Below, one piece after another: positions 56,773 through 64,000 of a stretch of 64,000 bases of DNA (its first letter is position 1; each line of letters opens with the position of its first letter). The notes below the pieces were generated by a model. The model was not told the DNA's origin. It searched no databases and was given only the letters and a program-made list of their open reading frames with translations. The stretch covers positions 1,116,001 to 1,180,000 of the forward strand of contig JARKIF010000012.1 of the NCBI GenBank assembly GCA_029378245.1. Reading direction: 5' to 3'. The position numbers were made by a program, and so were the translations under genes. The stretch is from Roridomyces roridus (lineage: Eukaryota; Basidiomycota; Agaricomycetes; Agaricales; Mycenaceae).

Positions 56773-57377
56773 GCACCTGTGGATCCCAGTAACTGACAGT
56801 CACCACTGTTGTACATACCCCCCTATCGACAACAGTGGTGACTGTCGGTTTTGCGGATTTAGGCTTCCACGAAATTTTCCATGGGATATGGCTCCACGAA
56901 GTCCATGGATTTGAGGGACCAAGGCATTCAAAAATCAAGTGGTGGATTTGGCAATCATCAGTCCACGGAATGGCTTGTGTATCCACCAATCCAACAAGTA
57001 AATAGGCCATACAATCATTAAAGGAATTTCACAGTGACCAATCCATGAATTAATGATTGAACCTACTAATCCAGGTAATCCATTGGATCTGACCTGCAAC
57101 CACAAAACAATTCACCAATCTACGGAATCCATGGAGTTCACCCTTCTCAGGTATCATCATACAATATTGATGGTTGATGGCATCAAAAACGAAAGTGGTA
57201 GAGAATGTCCAGGGCTACTAGAGTTGTCAATGAACTTGCTACTGGGAATGTCCCCATCACTCCAAATCTTTGCAGTGATCCATAGTTCACCTCCTGCTTT
57301 TCCCCTCCTTTCACTACTATCTAACAAGTCATTGTACCCCAGCTCATTTCATTTGAACATCACAAGGCCTCCAGGTG
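56773..57377 (+). repeat. Left 605-bp inverted repeat, with internal 17-bp hairpin
   Basis: It is the mirror of 58967-59571. Near its outer end it contains GACAGTCACCACTGTTG and, 15 bases later, the exact reverse complement, so each terminal repeat itself folds into a hairpin. Confidence 0.9.
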
Positions 57378-58966
57378 CTCATGAAGATCTGACAGTGTGG
57401 CTGATTAGACTGTTTTGATGTCAAGTCCTAATTGGGACCACTACTCCAAGTGGCCCAAAAGGGAAGTTTTCCTCAATGCACTCAGTCCATCGCTTTCTGG
57501 GCAGCAAATACTGTCAGGAAGGCTTCTATAAGTGTAGTGAAATGATTTGGCAGCCTCAAATGCCCATAGGTAAGCAATGCCAAGCCAGTACATCAGTGTT
57601 TGTTGTGCAGAGGAAGTCCCTGTTATTCCATGACTCTCTGCTATCCAGTCTTGGTGGAAGACATTTAACTTACTCATTGGTTGTCCCTGACCCTCTGAAA
57701 CCCTTGTACCTGAAGTCTATGGCACAATATGTGTGAGAGACAGTAGGTTTGATTGAAGATCAATTTCTAGCTAGAGGCCCCTTCCCCTTGAGAGGATAAT
57801 CTAAAAAGTGGATGTAAATTTTATTTGAGACTCCATAATCATGAATTAGTGCAGTCCTGAGGTCAGTGTGATGCATGGATGTTGACATAAGTCAGTTTGA
57901 CTCTGGCAGTGATACAGTCCTATCCCTCAGGCTAGCAGTGTCCCTGGGTTGCCAGCCTGTATCATATTGCTCAGATATCCCAGAGGACCCAAAATATCAT
58001 GGGGGATCACACTTTGAGTGCTGTAGACTCTTTGAACCAGGGAGATCAACTTTAGAGTGATCAGTGAATTATGGCTGAAGGGGTTGGTCAAATGGGCTGA
58101 TGGAGGGCTTAAGGGAACTCTCCTAGGTCACAGCATTCAGAATATATATAGTTTTGCATGGGTTGACCCTTTGGTTGTTGAGTTATGAACATTTGAGCAC
58201 TTTCATCATGAACACACCACTGTTCATAAATGCTACTCAGGTTGCTCTCGGGTTCAACCATTCCACATGCAATTCTGAGTCAATCTGAGATAATGAGGAC
58301 ATGTTTGGAACCAGATTTTGAAGGGGAATCCATTTTTCATATCCCCAGAGACTGAAGCTGACCCTGAGAATCAATATCAAAGGAATGATCCAAAATTGAT
58401 CATGTACATAGCTCAGCTTTCTGAGGTTCTCTTAATCAGTATTCTGGAATCAAACTAATATTTGAGCCTCAGGATGGTCCCCCACCCTGGTTGTATGAGT
58501 ACCCTGCCCAGGGATAAGGAGGAATACAACAAACATGAAAATGGGGGATGTTGGAGTTAAACATGGCCTTGGTCCTCCAGGTAAGAGTAGTAACCTACCC
58601 CAGAGTGATTCTATAGTGCCAATATACCTTATGGATAAGGATATCAAGGCCTATGCTCTGACACCGGCCTCATACACCACCATCAGCTTGGAGATCATGG
58701 CCTCTGAAATGCCCTTAGTGTCACTCTCAGGCAAGAGATAGTGTATCAATAGTGAGTGTATGTACCTCCCCTACCCATCTGAGCTTAAGAAGGGCAACTG
58801 GGAAACCTATCTTGACATGTTATTATGGTTTCAACAAAAATCAGCTTGTGTGGCTATTATAGGCAGGCTCAAGCCTCCCTCTGCACCCAATAGCATCCTA
58901 TACCATGCCTAACATATCAAAGTAAACCCTGAGAGGTTTAAATTATACAGAAACACCCTCAGTGTA

Positions 58967-59571
58967 CACCTGGAGGCCTTGTGATGTTCAAATGAAATGA
59001 GCTGGGGTACAATGACTTGTTAGATAGTAGTGAAAGGAGGGGAAAAGCAGGAGGTGAACTATGGATCACTGCAAAGATTTGGAGTGATGGGGACATTCCC
59101 AGTAGCAAGTTCATTGACAACTCTAGTAGCCCTGGACATTCTCTACCACTTTCGTTTTTGATGCCATCAACCATCAATATTGTATGATGATACCTGAGAA
59201 GGGTGAACTCCATGGATTCCGTAGATTGGTGAATTGTTTTGTGGTTGCAGGTCAGATCCAATGGATTACCTGGATTAGTAGGTTCAATCATTAATTCATG
59301 GATTGGTCACTGTGAAATTCCTTTAATGATTGTATGGCCTATTTACTTGTTGGATTGGTGGATACACAAGCCATTCCGTGGACTGATGACTGCCAAATCC
59401 ACCACTTGATTTTTGAATGCCTTGGTCCCTCAAATCCATGGACTTCGTGGAGCCATATCCCATGGAAAATTTCGTGGAAGCCTAAATCCGCAAAACCGAC
59501 AGTCACCACTGTTGTCGATAGGGGGGTATGTACAACAGTGGTGACTGTCAGTTACTGGGATCCACAGGTGC
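58967..59571 (-). repeat. Right 605-bp inverted repeat
   Basis: It is the same length as the left repeat and, as far as I compared, virtually identical, including the internal 17-bp hairpin near 59498-59548. Identity over this length implies recent insertion or gene conversion between the arms. Confidence 0.9.
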
Positions 59572-59727
59572 AAATGTGATCCATGGTGCTGCGTCTCGAT
59601 GGTTATGTCGACGATAGGACACCCCTGCGCAGAAGGATGGGAAAGAGGGGAGGCTTTTTTGGCCCAGGCATAGTACGGGAAGAAATTCAAGGTGTGATCG
59701 CATCGTCTCTTGATCTTTGCCACCATC

Positions 59728-59861
59728 ATGTCCGACCTCGACATTGAATGGGCTCTCTCTGCAGCCCGAGACGACCTCGTACCCAGCGGTGAGCAAAGGG
59801 ACTTCATCCAAAGAGCTGTAGCTCAGCTACAACATCGCTTGGAGTCACTCCAGGCTTGGAA
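59728..59861 (+). pseudogene. N-terminal fragment of an F-box gene (J paralogue)
   Basis: The start MSDLDIEWALSAARDDLVPS and RAVAQLQHRLES match gene J closely, as does the 5' flank 59577-59727. The frame is cut at about 59862, where a retrotransposon begins. No continuation (the RRLPPEIL box) was found between 63162 and 64000. Confidence 0.8.
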
Positions 59862-62800
59862 AACACAGAAGTGGACGATCTACGCTACCAGCACACAACT
59901 CGCACACCATTCTGGATCTTGTCTTTGCAACCACTCGATTGGCCGATTTGGTCACCAAGTGCGAAGCAGTCGGTGGGTATGGCTCTGATCACCGAGGTAT
60001 TGCCACCCGCATCGATCTGGAGCTTGCGACGACGTCCTCGTCGGATCGGTACCTCTGGGCTGAAGTTGACTGGGAGAAGTTTCAGGCATCCCTCAATAGC
60101 AAATGCGAAGATCAAGACCTGGTCAACCGTGTCACCAATATACGCAACGAAGAAGAACTCGATAACGTTGCAGCTGACCTGATTGAAAGTTATGTCCACG
60201 CCAAGAAGTCCACCGTCCCTCTTGCGAAGAAATCAATATTCTCCAAACGATGGTTCTCCCGGGAGCTGAAGGACCAACTCAAACGTCTGAATGTCATCAA
60301 GAACCGCGCGTTAAAACGGGACTCCTCGCAGGAGGAACGCGAGGCGCTACGCAAAGCTAGGAACGAATACCACTCAGCGCTCCGGAAACAGAAGAGCGCT
60401 CACTGGAAAGAGTGGCTGGAAGATGCAACCGAGAAGACAATATGGCAGGCGTTCAAGTACGCCCACGAACACTCCGAGAAGTCGAATTCATCCCGTCTCC
60501 CACCCCTCAAGATGCCCAATGGAGTCGCTCGTTCAAACGACGAGAAATGCGATACCCTACGCAGACAATTCTTCCCAGACCCACCCGACGCCGACCTTTC
60601 TGATATCGAAACCGCTACGTACCCCACACGACAACCGAGCCCAGAAATCACAGAATCCGAGCTTCAAGCCGAAATTGACGCCCTCCCTCCCCGTAAAGCC
60701 CCCGGCCCATCAGGAATTCCGAATACGGCCTTGCAGCGTACAGCGTCGTTGTTGACCCCCATCTTGACCAAGATTGCAAACGCTTGTCGACGACTTGGAC
60801 ACCACCCCAGAATCTGGAAGTTTTTCACAACGATAACTCTGCGGAAGCCCGGCAAACCCGACTATTCAGTCCCAAAGGCATATCGACCCATCGCACTTGA
60901 AGAAACGATTGCCAAAGTCATCGAAGCCGTTTTGGCTCGGAGACTCTCGGTATTTTCGGAAATCAAGCAAGCCCTACCTCCCTCCCAATTCGGTGGACGA
61001 GCGGGACGCGCAACAACCGATGCGGCACTGTTTCTGGTCCAACGTATCAAGAACGCGTGGCGCCGACAACGCGTGGTTTCCGTTGTATATATGGACATCT
61101 CACAGGCTTTCCCGTCCGTTAACCACACTCGGCTATTGCACAACCTCCGAAGGCGCGGCGTGGCGGAAGATCTGGTTCTCTGGGTGGCTAGCTTTCTCAG
61201 TGACCGGCGCACCTACCTCAAGTTCGACGACTTCACTTCGGATCCACTGGCAGCCAGCTTAGGTATTCCTCAAGGCTCGCCGCTCTCCCCCATCCTGTAC
61301 TTGTTCTACTCTGCAGATCTACTGGAGATCCTCGACCCGAAGGCGCTGTACGAGTTCATACTTGGCTTCATTGACGACACCGCCCTAGCTGTGGAATCAC
61401 ATTCTATCGAGCAGAATATTGCACGGCTGACTGAGCTAATGCCCGCAGCCCTCCACTGGTCAAACACTCATGCTTGCTCTTTCGATCTTGGCAAATTCCA
61501 GATGGTACATTACACAAGAAACCGAATGAAGTACACGGCAACCCCACTTCTAGTGCCAGGACACATAATACCGGCGTCAGACTCAGCAAAGTACCTCGGT
61601 CTCATACTGGACCGTGAGTTGCGATGGCACGAGCACGTGGAGTCTGCTATTGCCAAAGGTACTTGTGCGGTACTAGCCATTGGACGCCTGACCCGAACAA
61701 CATTCGGCTTGCCTCATCAATATGTTCGTCAACTCTTCCGCTCTGTTGTGATACCCAAGATGGAGTATGGGCTATGTGTCTGGTACTCACCTGTCACCAC
61801 AATGCCCTCTGGTCGACGCTCGGGCTCCGTTGGATTTGCAAATCGACTTGGTAAAGTTCAAAACATCGCCACGCGTCTCATCACCGGGGCATTCAAAACA
61901 ACGCCAATCGACACGTTGAACTACATGGCCCACATCCCACCCATTGTGAACCGACTCAACCACCTCTCCTTCAACGCCGCAACACGTCTGGCTACACTAC
62001 CACCCTCCAACCCGCTCCAGAAGCTTACTCGCCGGTGTGTCTCCCACGTCCCACGTTGTCACCGATCTGTATTACACGACACGTTCTCCGCCTTCCCCTC
62101 TTTGACGAACCTTGAAACCATCGTTCCCTCAGTACTCGAGACAACTTGGACCCCGTCTTTCAGCCATCAAATAGCCACGGACAAGAACACGGCCATCAAG
62201 GAGCTGAGCAACTACAGCGAAGATCTTTGCATCTTTTCAGACGGCTCGGGCTACAAAGGAGGCATCGGCGCTGCAGCAGTCGTTAAACAAGGCTCAGACT
62301 ACGAGGCCCGCACTCTGCATCTAGGTAGCGAATCCCGGCACACCGTGTTTGAAGGGGAACTGGTCGGCATGATCCTCGGACTCAGCATCATTTCCGACCT
62401 TCCTCGCGCGCGCTCTGCAACAATTCTTGTCGACAACCAGGCAGCAATTCAATCGGTCTCAAAGCGCATGCGTGCCCAGCCAGAACAATACCTCATCTCC
62501 CTCTTCCATCAGTCCCTAGCCGCGATTCTACGTCGTCGGCCTCAGTTCAAACTACGAGTTGCGTGGGTACCGGGTCACAAGGACGTCGAGGGGAACGAAG
62601 CGGTAGACAAGCAAGCAAAACGAGCAGCGGAGGGCTTCTCTAGCCCACTCCCCGACCACTTGGAATCCCTATCCAACATCCCTGGCAGCGCCGCCGTAGT
62701 CAAAGCGGCATACAAGAAACAAGTTGCTCACGAGTGGAACAAGCAGTGGACGTCAAGCCGCGCTGGTCAGAAAATGCGAGCCTTTGACAAGACCCCCCCG

Positions 62801-63161
62801 AGCAAGCGCACACTACGTTGGTACCAAGGTATTCACCGCACCCAGTGCAGCATTCTCTCGCAGCTCCGCTCAGAACATGTTGGCCTCAATGCTTACCTCT
62901 TTCCGCTTCAAACTCGTCGACTCGGCGTTATGCTCTGCGTGCAGAGTCCCCGAAACGGTCAATCACTACCTTCTCAGTTGTAGACGCTTCCAACAACAAC
63001 GAAATACCCTTCGTGCGGCACTGTACTCGGCTAAACGACAACGGCTCTCCAAATCCAGTCTTCTCGGCCGTGTCAAAAATCGAACCATGCTCCTGGACTT
63101 CATTACATCAACCCAACGCTTTCCCCGCTATGTTGATGTATGTGCTCTAAACCTACTATAG
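59862..63161 (+). mobile_element. 5'-truncated non-LTR retrotransposon (Tad1/I-like)
   Basis: The element begins within the endonuclease, reading LPAHNSHTILDLVFATTRLA and then GGYGSDHRGIATRI, the terminal SDH motif of APE endonucleases. Everything upstream (ORF1 and most of the endonuclease) is gone, as expected from incomplete reverse transcription. The 3' end was not delimited; there is no clear poly-A and sequence after 63161 may be its 3' untranslated region. Order of domains (endonuclease, RT, RNase H, zinc knuckle) suggests the Tad1 or I group. Confidence 0.85.
59867..63161 (+). pseudogene. Retrotransposon ORF2: RT, RNase H, zinc knuckle, one frameshift
   Basis: Reverse transcriptase motifs in order are SVVYMDISQAFPSVNHTRLL (motif A, catalytic Asp), GIPQGSPLSPILYLFY (motif B) and LGFIDDTALAVESH (motif C, FIDD). 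RNase H shows LCIFSDGSGYKGGIGAAAV, VFEGELVGMILGL, ILVDNQAAIQS and RVAWVPGHKDVEGNEAVDKQ, covering the Asp-Glu-Asp-His-Asp residues. A run of T at 62900-62902 has one base too many: correcting it would join LNAYLF to RFKLVDSALCSACRVPETVN, and the tail CSAC...HYLLSC is the usual CCHC knuckle. Apart from this shift and the missing 5' part the reading frame of over 1,000 codons is open, so the insertion is young. Confidence 0.9.
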
Positions 63162-64000
63162 AAATCGACAACACTCGAAGAATCTAACCAGATGAGTCGA
63201 GATACAGACGAATCTATATCCAACTAACCCAATCACGAAGCTCCGGGGCGAGTGACAACTATTGAATAGCGGGAATGTGGCGAGTATAAGTCCCTAGTAC
63301 AGGGCCTTGTAAAGGTTGTAGGGAATTGGGTGATATAGTCTCGGATACGATGTCGAAACAAAGTATTGCGAATAGAGATCCTTGAGGTAAACCAAGAATG
63401 ACGATTCTAAAGCGTTTTGTAGATGGTAAAGCTTCACAGCTGACACAAAAGATAGATTGAGTTTGGCTAAAGCCGGGGTTTTGCAATAAAGCAGGTATTT
63501 GGGTCTCTCGATCCCTTTTACACTGGTATCCGAAGACGACAGCGACCGATACAACACGGGTTTCGTAGATTCCAACACTTCACAACTCTGAACACACAAA
63601 TAACCCTTGACAGACACACGGTACGACACAATCCAACAGATACTGGTTCCAACACACTGATTCACACTCAAGTCACACACACAATAGCCAACAAACAAAT
63701 GTTTAGATTTTCAATAGCGATTGCTTAACTACGCAATGCACCGTCGAAAGCCTCGGACAAAACCCTTGATCGCAGCTGGTAGCTTGCTAGTGGGGGAAGT
63801 ATCCGCTGCCCTCTTGGGTAGCACTCTATCTACTTTATACAGGTCCGAGAATCATATGATAGTACAAACGAATGGCGCAATAATTAAAAATATCCTTGGT
63901 ATCTGGAATGGAAACACCCTGATTGGTTGATCAGAACCGGCATCGTGTACGGCCGGTGTGCCAAGCCATGATTCCGCGTGGCGGACCTGTCGATCCGTGA
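63162..64000. other. No gene recognised
   Basis: AT-rich sequence without recognisable coding motifs; part may be the 3' untranslated region of the retrotransposon. A minus-strand frame at 63294-63698 has no family resemblance. Confidence 0.5.

Larger units (their letters stand above)
56773..59571. mobile_element. 2.8-kb element with 605-bp terminal inverted repeats
   Basis: The two ends, 56773-57377 and 58967-59571, are essentially identical inverted copies starting GCACCTGTGGATCCC. AAATGT flanks both sides (56767-56772 and 59572-59577); depending on where the TIR is taken to start the duplication is 4 to 6 bp. Comparison with the paralogous flank at 34380 confirms that removal rebuilds a continuous sequence. 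The 1.59-kb core is AT-rich, nearly without CG dinucleotides, and has only short frames (57476-57736 and 58535-58741) that I cannot assign. Superfamily is undetermined. Confidence 0.88.

Noticed and set aside
57053..57418. 121-codon frame also found at the right end of the 2.8-kb element
   Set aside because: It lies inside the terminal inverted repeat, so the identical frame on both sides reflects duplication of the arm, not a conserved protein.
56773..59571. Long identical ends interpreted as LTRs
   Set aside because: The ends are inverted, not direct, and do not begin TG and end CA; no gag-pol sequence is present.
63294..63698. 134-codon minus-strand frame after the retrotransposon
   Set aside because: No family resemblance, Tyr/Ser/Leu-rich composition typical of random AT-rich sequence.
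1..64000. CRISPR arrays, rRNA genes, bacterial operons, ribosome binding sites
   Set aside because: None seen; intron-rich genes and eukaryotic families show nuclear fungal DNA.

Overview
The window is nuclear DNA of a basidiomycete fungus, most likely a mushroom-forming agaricomycete. The signs are genes cut by many ~45-60 nt GT-AG introns, families typical of that class (F-box/leucine-rich proteins, DUF6589 and DUF6533 proteins, MYND proteins, a fungal alpha-kinase, an Egh16-like secreted protein), and abundant small TIR transposons. No rRNA, intact tRNA, CRISPR or bacterial-style operon was seen. Much of the window is a transposon graveyard, and many insertions can be undone by eye because both copies of the target-site duplication (TSD) survive and removal restores a reading frame.

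Layout. 0-2 kb: a non-autonomous hAT-like element with internal tandem repeats. 2-8.1 kb: a 5'-truncated RecQ-type helicase (minus) divergent from a DUF6589 gene (plus) that carries two insertions. 8.8-14.5 kb: a MYND-finger gene broken by a 2.66-kb element with long TIRs and by two frameshifts. 14.7-34.2 kb: a cluster of nine F-box/LRR genes; two look intact, the rest are broken by a TA-type MITE, hAT-like elements, an AGGT-duplicating element or single-base frameshifts. The cluster is interrupted by an Egh16-like gene at 21.5 kb. 34.2-37.7 kb: gene-poor duplicated sequence. 37.7-51.1 kb is the healthiest stretch: a small membrane protein, a GH51 alpha-L-arabinofuranosidase, a Zn2Cys6 regulator, an MFS sugar porter, a DUF6533 seven-helix protein and an intact F-box gene. 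51-56.7 kb: duplicated GC-rich sequence, an alpha-kinase pseudogene split by a solo LTR, and a hAT MITE. 56.8-64 kb: a 2.8-kb element with 605-bp inverted repeats, a beheaded F-box paralogue, and a 5'-truncated non-LTR retrotransposon.

Genes that may work together: the arabinofuranosidase, regulator and sugar porter lie side by side and could form a small pentose-release and uptake module (inference from adjacency). The F-box proteins would act as SCF ubiquitin-ligase adaptors.

Most unusual: two copies (6639-7300 and 30294-31464) of an element with a 5' hairpin, an asymmetric inverted repeat, a 3' hairpin and an AGGT tetranucleotide at both edges. In the DUF6589 gene, the duplicated AGGT places GT and AG exactly at the edges, so splicing could remove the insertion without changing the protein. 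It is a candidate introner-like element. All splice sites, family calls and element classes here were read by eye; no search or transcript data were available.
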